A DNA stretch of 37,233 nt from Deltaproteobacteria bacterium (GTDB lineage Bacteria > UBA10199 > DSSB01): the NCBI GenBank assembly GCA_024233625.1, contig JACKPJ010000009.1, positions 1-37,233 of the forward strand, given 5' to 3'. Made by a program: the position numbers and the translations under genes. Of this stretch, positions 23,421 to 31,459 are shown one piece after another. The notes beneath the pieces were generated by a model, which saw nothing but the letters and a program-made list of their open reading frames with translations, was not told the DNA's origin and ran no database searches. Numbering within the stretch: position 1 is the first letter of the stretch; every line of letters starts with the position of its first letter.

Positions 23421-26240
23421 ATGATTCAAACCCAGGCAAACCCTTTGAAAAATATAAACTTAAAATTTATTTCCCTCATCATCCTATTATCAGTCCTTTA
23501 TGGGCTGGGATTGGCTTCTTCCTGCAAATCCAATAACCCGCTTTCACTTTTTGGACTGAGTGGCAGCGAGCTAAATGAGCAAAATATCAGTCAAGAAAAG
23601 AAAGACTTTATTGCTGCAGACAGCTTCATCCAAAGTCTGCGCTATATCAGCAAAAAATATTACGACACCAAGGCCTTAGAGCCCCGCAGCTTACTCAAAG
23701 AAGCCTTATTAGGCATTTCACGATCCGTTCCCGAAATCCTGATCGACTTCCCCGAAAAAGGCAATCACATCACTTTGGTTGTTCACGACAAAGAGAAAAA
23801 AATCAAGATCTCCAAACTAGACAATTTAGGAGAGATGATTCCTATTATCCAAGAAGTTTTTGCTTTTATTGCCAAACATTATCGTGGAGAAGTCGAACTC
23901 AGTGATATTCAATATGCGACTATCAACGGCATGCTTAAATCTCTGGACCCGCACAGCAGCCTTTTGACTCCCAAAATTTTTAAAGAATTCAGAACTCAAA
24001 CCGAAGGTGAATTTGGCGGCATCGGTATTGTCATCGGCATCAAAGATGGTGAGCTTACGGTCATTTCTCCTCTTCCCGGAACTCCTGCCAGCAAAGCCGG
24101 TCTCAAATCCAAAGACAAAATCATCAAAATCGGTGAAGAAGCCTCCATCAACATGGATTTAACTGAAGCCGTCGAAAGACTGCGCGGCAAGGTCGGCACC
24201 GTTGTCAAGGTTACGATCCAGCGGGAGAGTCTCGACAAACCGCTCGAAGTTGCGCTGACTCGAGATAATATCAAGATTGAGTCTGTCCAATCTAAACTCA
24301 TCTCACAAAGCCAAGGAAATATCGGCATTATTCGTTTAAAAAGTTTTCAGGAAGAGACTTTAAGGGAACTCAAACGCCACTTAGCCGAAATGAAGAAAAA
24401 AAGCAGTCAACAAGGCCATGCTTTTAAAGGCTTGATTTTGGACCTACGCAATAACCCAGGAGGCTTGTTAAATCAGGCTGTCGACATCTCGGATCTCTTT
24501 TTAAAAAGCGGCACCATTGTTTTGACAGTGGGAGCTAACGACGAAATTTTAGAGCGCAGTGAAGCCAGCAAGTATGATGCTGACGAAGATTATCCAATGG
24601 TGGTTTTAGTCAACGAAGGTTCGGCTTCGGCCTCCGAAATCGTTTCGGCAGCTCTCAAAAAAAATGACCGCGCTGTTGTTATCGGCACGCAAACTTTTGG
24701 AAAAGGCAGCGTGCAGTCGGTTTATCCATTGCAAGATGGTTCCGCCCTCAAGCTCACGGTGGCCCAATATCTCACCCCTGGCAAGGCATCGATTCAATCG
24801 GTCGGAATTACTCCTGACATCAAACTGCTACCTATGACCGTCGAAAAGGACAAAATCGACATTGTCGAATCCAAAACTTATGGCGAGAAAGATTTAGAAA
24901 AACATCTCAAAAGTAATTTCACTCAACACAATACACCCGTTTACTCGATGGGATTTTTCCAGAAAAAACTCAGCGACGAAGAAGAAAACGCCCGCGCTTA
25001 TTCTCAAGATATTCTCGTCAAGGATGACTATCTAATGGAATTCGCTCAAAAGATTTTGGAAAAAAACTTTGATACCGACCCCGATCGCCGCAAAATGCTG
25101 CAAAATATCGAAACATTGGTCGATCAAAGCACTAACGAAGAAAACACTAAAATCACTCAAGCTTTAGAAAAAATTGGCATCGACTGGTCCTTGGCCGAAG
25201 TCAACTCCGGCAAGCCAGTCGCATCGGTTAAGCTGGATTTAAGCTCTCCAGCCGGACAAGTTTTGAAAGCAGGCGAAGAATCCAAAGTCAAACTGAGCGT
25301 CACCAATGTCGGGGATGCGCCTTTCTATCGTCTGATCGCTTCTACCGATAGCAAGAACTTTCTCTTAACCAATCAGGAATTTGTCTTCGGAAAAATTAAC
25401 CCGGGAGAAAGTAAAACTTGGGAAGTTCCAGTCAAAGTTCCTGCTAGTGCACTGCAACGCGAAGATGAGCTGACTTTTTCTTTTAAGGAAGGCAACGGTT
25501 TTCAACCTCAAGACTTTAGTTCTAGTTTAAAAACGGTTGCTCGTGAAAATCCCGAATTCGCTTATCAACTGCAGCTCTTTGACAACGGTCAATTTGGCTC
25601 ACGAGGAAATGGCAACCAGGCCATCGAAGCCGGAGAAAAAATCGTCTTACAACTCGAAGTCGAAAACCAAGGCAATAGCGCTAGCAAAAAGGCCACCGTC
25701 AATCTTAAAAACCTTGATGGCAAAGGAATTTTCATCGTCAAAGGAAGAGAAATTATTGAAGAGATTGCAGCTCAACAAAAACGCAATGCGCTCTTAAGCT
25801 TTGAAGTCAAAGAGGATTATAAAAAACCTGAACTTCAACTAGAAGTTTCGATTAGCGATGAAGAAGCTCTCAGTGGCCTAACAGACAAATTGACTTTTGC
25901 TATGGGAAAACCCGAAACCCAAATCTTGGGCAACATGCGCAGTGGTCCCAGCATCGTCCTCAAGAAGGCTCCCTACCCCACTCAGAGTTCAGAAAAAAAT
26001 ATTTCTATCTCGGGAGATCTCAAGGATGCCAACGGCATTAAAGACATCCTCATTTATGTTGGCGATCTCAAAGCTTTTATGAAGAGCTTTGATCCCAAGG
26101 ACAATCACGGCTTTCCCCATGAGGAATCCTTCACAGCAAATATTCCCCTAAAAGAAAACGAAAATAATTTAATCAATATTATTGCCCGTGATAAAAACAA
26201 CATCACACGCCGCAAAAGTTTTTATATTTATCATAAATAA
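23421..26240 (+). CDS. S41-family C-terminal processing protease with PDZ and Ig/CARDB-like extension
   Basis: This 939-residue secreted serine protease is of the CtpA/Prc type. The signal sequence ends LGLASSC-KSNN, possibly a lipobox at Cys35. The PDZ domain lies about 195-275 (FGGIGIVIGIKDGELTVISP, then PGTPASKAGL). The S41 catalytic core is about 285-475. By alignment with E. coli Prc the nucleophile is Ser403 in GSASASEIV, and the general base is Lys428 with Gln432 in TFGKGSVQ. Residues about 600-939 are beta-rich with CARDB/Ig-like blocks (VKLSVTNVGDAPFYRL, LQLEVENQGNSASKKATVNL), absent from ordinary Ctp proteases. This layout recalls the Myxococcus MXAN_5808-like group. No clear Shine-Dalgarno precedes the ATG. 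Confidence 0.93.
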   Translation: MIQTQANPLKNINLKFISLIILLSVLYGLGLASSCKSNNPLSLFGLSGSELNEQNISQEKKDFIAADSFIQSLRYISKKYYDTKALEPRSLLKEALLGISRSVPEILIDFPEKGNHITLVVHDKEKKIKISKLDNLGEMIPIIQEVFAFIAKHYRGEVELSDIQYATINGMLKSLDPHSSLLTPKIFKEFRTQTEGEFGGIGIVIGIKDGELTVISPLPGTPASKAGLKSKDKIIKIGEEASINMDLTEAVERLRGKVGTVVKVTIQRESLDKPLEVALTRDNIKIESVQSKLISQSQGNIGIIRLKSFQEETLRELKRHLAEMKKKSSQQGHAFKGLILDLRNNPGGLLNQAVDISDLFLKSGTIVLTVGANDEILERSEASKYDADEDYPMVVLVNEGSASASEIVSAALKKNDRAVVIGTQTFGKGSVQSVYPLQDGSALKLTVAQYLTPGKASIQSVGITPDIKLLPMTVEKDKIDIVESKTYGEKDLEKHLKSNFTQHNTPVYSMGFFQKKLSDEEENARAYSQDILVKDDYLMEFAQKILEKNFDTDPDRRKMLQNIETLVDQSTNEENTKITQALEKIGIDWSLAEVNSGKPVASVKLDLSSPAGQVLKAGEESKVKLSVTNVGDAPFYRLIASTDSKNFLLTNQEFVFGKINPGESKTWEVPVKVPASALQREDELTFSFKEGNGFQPQDFSSSLKTVARENPEFAYQLQLFDNGQFGSRGNGNQAIEAGEKIVLQLEVENQGNSASKKATVNLKNLDGKGIFIVKGREIIEEIAAQQKRNALLSFEVKEDYKKPELQLEVSISDEEALSGLTDKLTFAMGKPETQILGNMRSGPSIVLKKAPYPTQSSEKNISISGDLKDANGIKDILIYVGDLKAFMKSFDPKDNHGFPHEESFTANIPLKENENNLINIIARDKNNITRRKSFYIYHK

Positions 26241-26291
26241 CGAATAAAATTAAACTTTGCCTTTCTCACCACAAGCCGATAAAAACTGACT

Positions 26292-27272
26292 ATGCAAAAA
26301 ATCCTTCATGGTTCCAGTGAGTTTAAAAGTAATTTTAAAAGCAAGAATCCAGAGCAACTTGTTTTGGCATTGGGAAATTTCGACGGCGTTCATTTAGCTC
26401 ATCAAGAGCTCATCAAACAAGCTGTCGCCTGCGCAAAAAAGATTCAGGGAAAGTGTTACGTTTATACTTTTGAACCCCACCCCGTGAAAGTACTTTCAAA
26501 AATCGCAGCTCCTCTCATGATCAACACACTCGATCAAAAAAACGCCCTGCTTTTAAGATTAGGCGTTGACGGAATTATCTTGGAAAAATTTGATTCACAA
26601 CTGGCCAAGATGTCTGCCCAAGATTGGTTTCAAAAAATCGTCGTGCAGCGTTTGGCTGCTAATGCTATTTTTACGGGCTATGATTTTACTTTTGGCTATC
26701 GAAGAAGCGGCACAGTCGATACCTTACAACAACTCTGTCAAAACCATTCGATAGCTTTTCATATGTTGAGCGCCCAGCTTTTCAAAAAAACCTTGATCAG
26801 CTCAACTCAAATTCGTCATTTTTTAGAAAAGGGAGAAATCACGCTAGCAAACGAATTACTTGCCTATCCTTTTTTTATTGAGGGAGAAGTCATTCAAGGC
26901 ATGGGCCGCGGCCAACAATTAGGAATTCCTACGGCAAATCTTAAAACAAATAATGAACTGATTCCACCACGCGGCGTCTATATTTGCCGAGCTGTCTATC
27001 AAAATAAAAGTTTTGATGCGGTTACCAATATTGGCATCAACCCCACCTTTGGCGGTCAAACTCTGAGTATTGAGACTCACCTGCTCAATTTTTCTCAAGA
27101 TATTTATCAACAAAAGATCCGTCTGCATTTTTATAAAAAATTACGGGATGAAATAAGCTTCGCTTCGGTTCAGGATCTGACCACGCAGATTGCAAAAGAC
27201 ATTAAAGCCGCCAAGGCGTATTTGCAAGCGACTCAAAAATTCGATATGGACATTGATTCACTGATTAAGTAG
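26292..27272 (+). CDS. ribF: Bifunctional riboflavin kinase / FAD synthetase
   Basis: This 326-residue cytoplasmic enzyme phosphorylates riboflavin to FMN and adenylylates FMN to FAD. The N-terminal FAD synthetase domain has LALGNFDGVHLAHQ, YTFEPHPVKV, TGYDFTFGYRRSG and ISSTQIRHFLEKG. The C-terminal kinase domain has GEVIQGMGRGQQLGIPTANL, PPRGVYICRA and TNIGINPTFGG then SIETHLL. Length and order of domains are normal. It starts 51 bp after the protease gene and may share its transcript. The ribosome binding site is weak. Confidence 0.97.
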   Translation: MQKILHGSSEFKSNFKSKNPEQLVLALGNFDGVHLAHQELIKQAVACAKKIQGKCYVYTFEPHPVKVLSKIAAPLMINTLDQKNALLLRLGVDGIILEKFDSQLAKMSAQDWFQKIVVQRLAANAIFTGYDFTFGYRRSGTVDTLQQLCQNHSIAFHMLSAQLFKKTLISSTQIRHFLEKGEITLANELLAYPFFIEGEVIQGMGRGQQLGIPTANLKTNNELIPPRGVYICRAVYQNKSFDAVTNIGINPTFGGQTLSIETHLLNFSQDIYQQKIRLHFYKKLRDEISFASVQDLTTQIAKDIKAAKAYLQATQKFDMDIDSLIK

Positions 27273-27329
27273 TTAACGCCGTATACAAATTTTATAAAAA
27301 AAGTACTAGAAGAAAAAAGGATTTCAACC

Positions 27330-28160
27330 ATGTCAGAACAAAAAACTTATCAAGGTAGCACCGATTATGTCGCCTCTCCAGAACTTCAACAAGCCGTCAA
27401 TGTCGCACTTGCTATCGGCCGTCCGCTTTTAATCAAAGGAGAACCCGGAACAGGCAAAACCGTTTTAGCCAACTCTTTAGCAAAATCCATCAATCGACCG
27501 CTCATTCGCTGGAATATCAAATCCACGACCAAGGCTATCGACGGACTTTATTTTTATGACACGGTACAAAGACTCAATGACAGTCGCTTTGGCGATGCAG
27601 ATGTTTCGGATATTCGGCACTACATTAAATTAGGAAAAATGGGAGAAGCCTTTCGCAGTGATGAGCCCGTCGTTTTACTCATCGACGAAATCGACAAAGC
27701 GGATTTGGAATTCCCCAATGACCTACTTGCCGAACTCGATGAAATGCGTTTTTATATTCCCGAAATTGACGAAGAAGTTCAAACCAAACACCGCCCTATG
27801 GTGATTATCACTTCTAACTCTGAAAAAGAACTTCCCGATGCCTTTTTGCGCCGCTGTGTTTTTCATTTTATCGAATTTCCTGATATCGCACTTATGGAAA
27901 AAATTGTGCGAGTACATTTTCCCGACTTGGAAAAAAAGCTCGTCAATAATGCAATCGAAAAATTTTACCAAATTCGCGCACTCTCTTCTCTCAAAAAGCC
28001 ACCTTCGACTTCAGAGCTCATCGACTGGCTTCATGCGCTGATCGCCATGGGCATTGATGCAAAAACTCTCGAAAGCCAAGTCCCACTTATCGGCTGCTTA
28101 CTCAAGAGTGAACAGGACTTACCACAAAATCAAAAAAAATCCCAAAGCCGTTGGAGTTAA
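27330..28160 (+). CDS. MoxR-family AAA+ ATPase
   Basis: This 276-residue AAA+ ATPase is of the MoxR type, chaperones that usually work with a VWA-domain partner to mature or insert cofactors into target complexes. Walker A is GEPGTGKT at residues 37-44. Walker B is VVLLIDEIDKAD, sensor 1 is in VIITSNSEKELPD, and the arginine finger region is FLRRCVFHF. AAAGGA lies 8 nt upstream of the ATG. No VWA (CoxE-like) gene follows; the next gene is the antiviral deaminase on the other strand. Confidence 0.92.
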   Translation: MSEQKTYQGSTDYVASPELQQAVNVALAIGRPLLIKGEPGTGKTVLANSLAKSINRPLIRWNIKSTTKAIDGLYFYDTVQRLNDSRFGDADVSDIRHYIKLGKMGEAFRSDEPVVLLIDEIDKADLEFPNDLLAELDEMRFYIPEIDEEVQTKHRPMVIITSNSEKELPDAFLRRCVFHFIEFPDIALMEKIVRVHFPDLEKKLVNNAIEKFYQIRALSSLKKPPSTSELIDWLHALIAMGIDAKTLESQVPLIGCLLKSEQDLPQNQKKSQSRWS

Positions 28161-28166
28161 TTTTTT

Positions 28167-28249
28167 GACGCAAGTGATGACGCAGCTTTGATGAAAATAT
28201 CAAAAATGCTTCGATATTTTGAGTTTTTTATGACGCATGCTTTGACGCA
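28167..28249. repeat. Four GACGCA repeats in two 12-bp-spaced pairs
   Basis: GACGCA starts at 28167, 28179, 28232 and 28244. Each pair has a 12-bp period, and the pairs flank the hairpin at 28194-28220. They lie in the spacer between convergent genes, so a promoter role is unlikely. Confidence 0.6.
28194..28228 (+). terminator. Hairpin plus T-run downstream of the MoxR gene
   Basis: AAAATATC (28194-28201) and GATATTTT (28213-28220) pair around an 11-nt loop and are followed by GAGTTTTTT. This fits an AT-rich intrinsic terminator on the plus strand. Confidence 0.5.
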
Positions 28250-28278
28250 AGTTTAAAGAAAAATTAAAGTATTACTTG

Positions 28279-29928
28279 CTATATATTCTTTTTAAAAAAT
28301 TCAATTATTGATGCTATTATGGATACAATAGAAGCTGAACTCGACTTTCTTGTTAAGCCGTTTTTTTGTTGTGGAATACGAACTCTTGGAAAGCCTATCT
28401 CAACTTTATTACCATCCTTCTCAACTTTATCACTCCTAATTTTATTACTATCCTCTGGCCAACTATAGGCTATTCCAGTTTTGCTATTTTTACGATTTAA
28501 AATAACTCCATTCCCACTATTAAGCGCAAATAAATCAAAAAATCTTCTTGGTCCAATCCCTACATAAGGGCGCAACTCAACTTCTTGAAATGAAGCAGTA
28601 CGCAGCTGATCATTGAGGAAAAGAGCATCCTCATGGAGATCCATCGCCAAACTTTTAGGATAAGGTTCAATAAAGTAAACTCGCTTAATACCAGCAGCAA
28701 CGATATGCTTTGCACAATTCTGACATGGAAAAGTTGTCACAAACAAATAGCTTCCCTTACTAGAAATTCCTTTACGAGCACAAGTCATGAGCGCCGACAT
28801 CTCAGCATGAACAGGCCTACCAAAATCTAATGTGCTGTTAATTTTATTTTTTTTATTTTCAAGTAGCCATTTCCTTGCATTTTCCTTAAGCTCGTCAGCT
28901 TCACACCCTAGTGACGAAAATATCTCTGAAACCACATCCATTAAATAACACTGATTACTATCATAAGCGTTATAATAAAAGTCTCTTCCATCACGCTCGG
29001 ACTGATTATGATAATGCCCCCCGCCCGGAGAAGGCACTTCATTATAACCTGTCGCTAAAATATCAAAAGATGGATCTGTAATCACTGCGCCAACCTGACG
29101 ACATAGGTCCATCGATTGTAGCGAAGCTGCAAAAGCCATAAACATCGCGTGCTCTTCTCGATCAGGCACGATAAAAGGATTGCCTAATAATAATTGAACC
29201 AATCGATCTAAAGACTTTGTATATTGCTTTTTGCCTCCACTAAGATCGATAAAGACATCAGCATGCGAAAAAAGTTTTCCCATTTCTTGTCCATGCTTAT
29301 TTTTAGAGTCTTGCTTGGCTTCCTTTACATTTTTTAAGGCATCACCGCTTTTCTTCTGTTGATCCTCTTCTTCAAAATTTCCTTCATCACGTTCAATCAA
29401 CTCACTAGCATGAACTTCACTCAACCCCATTTTTATTAGATGCTTTTTTCTGCTTTCTTTGGAAGAGTAAAGCCCTAATAAGAATACTCCGTCTCCAAAT
29501 TTTTTACGTAGAGTGCTAAGCTCTTCCACTCTCTTAAGTTGCCTAAGAAGAAGAACTCTAGATTTTTTGGCAGCGTCATTCATAAAAGCATTAAAATCAT
29601 TGTTTGAAGGATCTTCTAATAACAATTCAATTAGAGCCGAATTATTCTTTTCCTGATTACAAATTTTATCTCCTGCTTCAATCTTGGCTTTTAAGTTCTC
29701 AAATAACTTTTTATCTCTAAGACCATTAATGATATCTGCATTTTCATCTGTTGCGAAAGTTTTGAGCCAACTCTCAAAATGTTCGCTCAAGGATATTTTG
29801 CTGACATTTACCTTATATTTTCTAAATATTTTATCTAAAGCTTCGTCTACTTCGGTTAAACGTGAGCCCATTGGAGCAATATATGCGATAATAGCTTTTT
29901 CATTTGAGGATTTAGTAGACTTTAACAT
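28279..29928 (-). CDS. avcD: Anti-phage dCTP deaminase (AvcD/DcdV family)
   Basis: This 549-residue protein matches the antiviral deaminases that deaminate dCTP/dCMP on phage infection and starve phage replication of nucleotides. The N-terminal kinase-like domain begins AIIAYIAPMGSRLTEVDEAL; its P-loop-like segment (residues 15-25) has no GK[ST]. The middle has LRQLKRVEELSTLRKKFGD and FLLGLYSSKESRKKH, typical of the family. The C-terminal zinc cytidine/dCMP deaminase domain starts near 265 (RQVGAVITD). It has the zinc and proton-shuttle motif His374-Ala-Glu376 and Cys402/Cys405 in FPCQNC, then YFIEPYPKSLA. The C-terminal 20 residues are hydrophobic. AAAGG lies 9 nt upstream of ATG 29928 within a structured leader. 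It is a single gene, a likely mobile defence insertion. Confidence 0.9.
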   Translation of the reverse strand: MLKSTKSSNEKAIIAYIAPMGSRLTEVDEALDKIFRKYKVNVSKISLSEHFESWLKTFATDENADIINGLRDKKLFENLKAKIEAGDKICNQEKNNSALIELLLEDPSNNDFNAFMNDAAKKSRVLLLRQLKRVEELSTLRKKFGDGVFLLGLYSSKESRKKHLIKMGLSEVHASELIERDEGNFEEEDQQKKSGDALKNVKEAKQDSKNKHGQEMGKLFSHADVFIDLSGGKKQYTKSLDRLVQLLLGNPFIVPDREEHAMFMAFAASLQSMDLCRQVGAVITDPSFDILATGYNEVPSPGGGHYHNQSERDGRDFYYNAYDSNQCYLMDVVSEIFSSLGCEADELKENARKWLLENKKNKINSTLDFGRPVHAEMSALMTCARKGISSKGSYLFVTTFPCQNCAKHIVAAGIKRVYFIEPYPKSLAMDLHEDALFLNDQLRTASFQEVELRPYVGIGPRRFFDLFALNSGNGVILNRKNSKTGIAYSWPEDSNKIRSDKVEKDGNKVEIGFPRVRIPQQKNGLTRKSSSASIVSIIASIIEFFKKNI

Positions 29929-30023
29929 CCCGCTGTACCTTTACTAAGCCAAAACCTATTTTAATGAAGCTCACTAAAAATAAAGGTTGTCAGCTTTTTA
30001 TGTAAGGACAACTCATAACTCTA
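29929..30023 (-). ncRNA. Structured 5' leader of avcD; candidate AvcI/DifV-like RNA
   Basis: On the minus strand GTTGTC (30012-30007) pairs with GACAAC (29991-29986). ACCTTTA (29987-29981) pairs with TAAAGGT (29943-29937), which contains the avcD Shine-Dalgarno. The two stems overlap by 2 nt and so are mutually exclusive. A third fold pairs AACCT...ATTTT with AAAAT-AGGTT in the same stretch. In Vibrio, avcD is held inactive by a small RNA encoded directly upstream (AvcI, DifV). Position fits; identity is inference and no sequence similarity is claimed. Confidence 0.4.
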
Positions 30024-30029
30024 AATATT

Positions 30030-30058
30030 ATTTTAAACTTATTTTTTTGACTGAACAA
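30030..30058 (-). promoter_or_regulatory. Predicted promoter of avcD
   Basis: On the minus strand -35 TTGTTC (30058-30053) and -10 TAAAAT (30035-30030) are separated by 17 bp. Transcription would start near 30023, giving a leader of about 95 nt. Confidence 0.5.
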
Positions 30059-30091
30059 GACACGAAAGATCTATTAAAAATAATCGCAACA

Positions 30092-30478
30092 CTATTTTGT
30101 CATGACTTGATTGGGACTTGCTAAAAAAATCTGCGCTCGACCTTTATAGGTCTGAATTTTACCCGAAACACAAATCTCTTGATAGAGATAAGCTATTTCC
30201 GGAGGGCGAGCAAAATTTGCTCGGTCATCAATCCAGATTACGGCCGTAAAAATATGATTAGGGTAAGCTTTATCAAAATTTAAAAAAGTCGGACTACCTC
30301 GACTTCGCCGGGCATATTTTGCACTAACAATTTTTCCACAAACTATTTTATTCTGTCCTACATAGTGAATCGCTTCTTTCGCGCGAATAAAGTCCTGAGC
30401 TGACGTGCTTAGTGGAAGAGTTAACAAACACAAAAAGACCACGACAGTCAGATAGTCAAACTTTTTAACTTTGTTCAT
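30092..30478 (-). CDS. Secreted OB-fold nucleic-acid-binding-like protein
   Basis: This 128-residue protein has a signal peptide (basic MNKVKK, hydrophobic core, cleavage after STSAQ). The mature part, from AIHYVGQNKIVCGKIVSAKY to VSGKIQTYKGRAQIFLASPNQV, fits a single OB-fold of the kind seen in small secreted proteins annotated as DNA-binding or YhcR-type OB domains. Two cysteines may form a disulfide. Ligand unknown. It lies 163 bp upstream of avcD on the same strand, but avcD seems to have its own promoter. Confidence 0.75.
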   Translation of the reverse strand: MNKVKKFDYLTVVVFLCLLTLPLSTSAQDFIRAKEAIHYVGQNKIVCGKIVSAKYARRSRGSPTFLNFDKAYPNHIFTAVIWIDDRANFARPPEIAYLYQEICVSGKIQTYKGRAQIFLASPNQVMTK

Positions 30479-30741
30479 CGTTCAAGTTTAGCACGCTATT
30501 TTTTGAGAATAAAGTTACAAAACTAAAATAGAATCTTTATAAAAAATAACGTCAAAAAATCAAAACTCAATCGAGTGAAATACATCTACACTATCGCCTT
30601 TTAACTTTTCTTTAGGAACTAATTTTATTATCCATTAAAGTGTTTTCTATTTACTTTCTTTTTGCTTGGCCAAAAAGAAAGTAACAAAGAAAAAAGCCAC
30701 CCCGACAAAAAACCGTAAAAAAACTATATTTAAGAAAGATT
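30479..30741. other. Intergenic spacer with long palindrome
   Basis: This 263-bp spacer precedes the OB-fold gene and follows the DUF1361 gene, both on the minus strand. Its main feature is the 14-bp-arm inverted repeat at 30651-30684. No gene is visible. Confidence 0.4.
30651..30684. repeat. Intergenic palindrome TTACTTTCTTTTTG / CAAAAAGAAAGTAA
   Basis: Perfect 14-bp arms enclose CTTGGC, and CAAAGAAAAAAGCC follows. Palindromes of this form recur between genes in many bacterial genomes, so it is probably one copy of a dispersed intergenic repeat. It lies after the DUF1361 gene and could also act as a weak terminator. Confidence 0.7.
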
Positions 30742-31443
30742 TTAATCACGTGACTTTGTAGATAGTGCCAGATCAGCTTTTAAATAAAAAGCCAAATAAG
30801 CAATTAGAAAAAAGCTGGCATACAAAAAAGTCACTGCAAATGTACTGGGATGGCGCCAAGGCAAGAAGACTCTTGGAGCGACATCGGCTAATACACCCAT
30901 CGGGTTAAAAAATATATCCCAACTATTCCATCTTAAAAACCGGCCTAAATAGACTCCAAAGCTGCTAGCTAGCAGTACAAAAGCGGTCCATAACCAAGCC
31001 CAACTTTTTTCATAGGCAAGTTCCATTAAATCCTGAATGGTTTTAAGAGAAATAAATGCCGCTAATAAACCCGCCCAGGAAAAGGAAAGTAAAAGCAGCA
31101 AATCAAACCACAAGGGGATAGGGTTTTTGGGAGTTAAATGCAAAAAATCCGTGACCAAATAAAGGCTATTGGGAAAAAACAATAGCCATAAAGGTAAGAA
31201 GATAATTTTTAGATAAAGGTTTTGGGCAAAGTTTTTTTTCATCAAATGAAGAAAAAAAGAAATGTATAAAGGCACGAAAGCCAAAAACAAGTTCCACAAG
31301 AGAAACAAGTAGATGCTTGACTGAGTATAATAAAGTCTCAGCATCAATAAGGTCACGCTGAAACAACTTGCCAGCAATAATGGAGCATAAAGCCTGATCT
31401 GCTTGAGAAAAAAACTCATTAAAAAATGATTGTCATTTAACAT
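30742..31443 (-). CDS. DUF1361 membrane protein
   Basis: This 233-residue protein has about six to seven TM helices and matches DUF1361: FFPNSLYLVTDFLHL, then WFDLLLLLSFSWAGLLAAFISL, and GVYLGRFLRWNSWD. ATG 31443 is chosen because GAGGAG lies 9 nt upstream; an in-frame TTG 42 nt earlier would overlap creD and has no ribosome binding site. It starts 16 bp after the creD stop, so the two form an operon. Function is unknown; the family often sits near envelope or stress genes. Confidence 0.88.
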   Translation of the reverse strand: MLNDNHFLMSFFLKQIRLYAPLLLASCFSVTLLMLRLYYTQSSIYLFLLWNLFLAFVPLYISFFLHLMKKNFAQNLYLKIIFLPLWLLFFPNSLYLVTDFLHLTPKNPIPLWFDLLLLLSFSWAGLLAAFISLKTIQDLMELAYEKSWAWLWTAFVLLASSFGVYLGRFLRWNSWDIFFNPMGVLADVAPRVFLPWRHPSTFAVTFLYASFFLIAYLAFYLKADLALSTKSRD

Positions 31444-31459
31444 TCGATGTATCTCCTCA

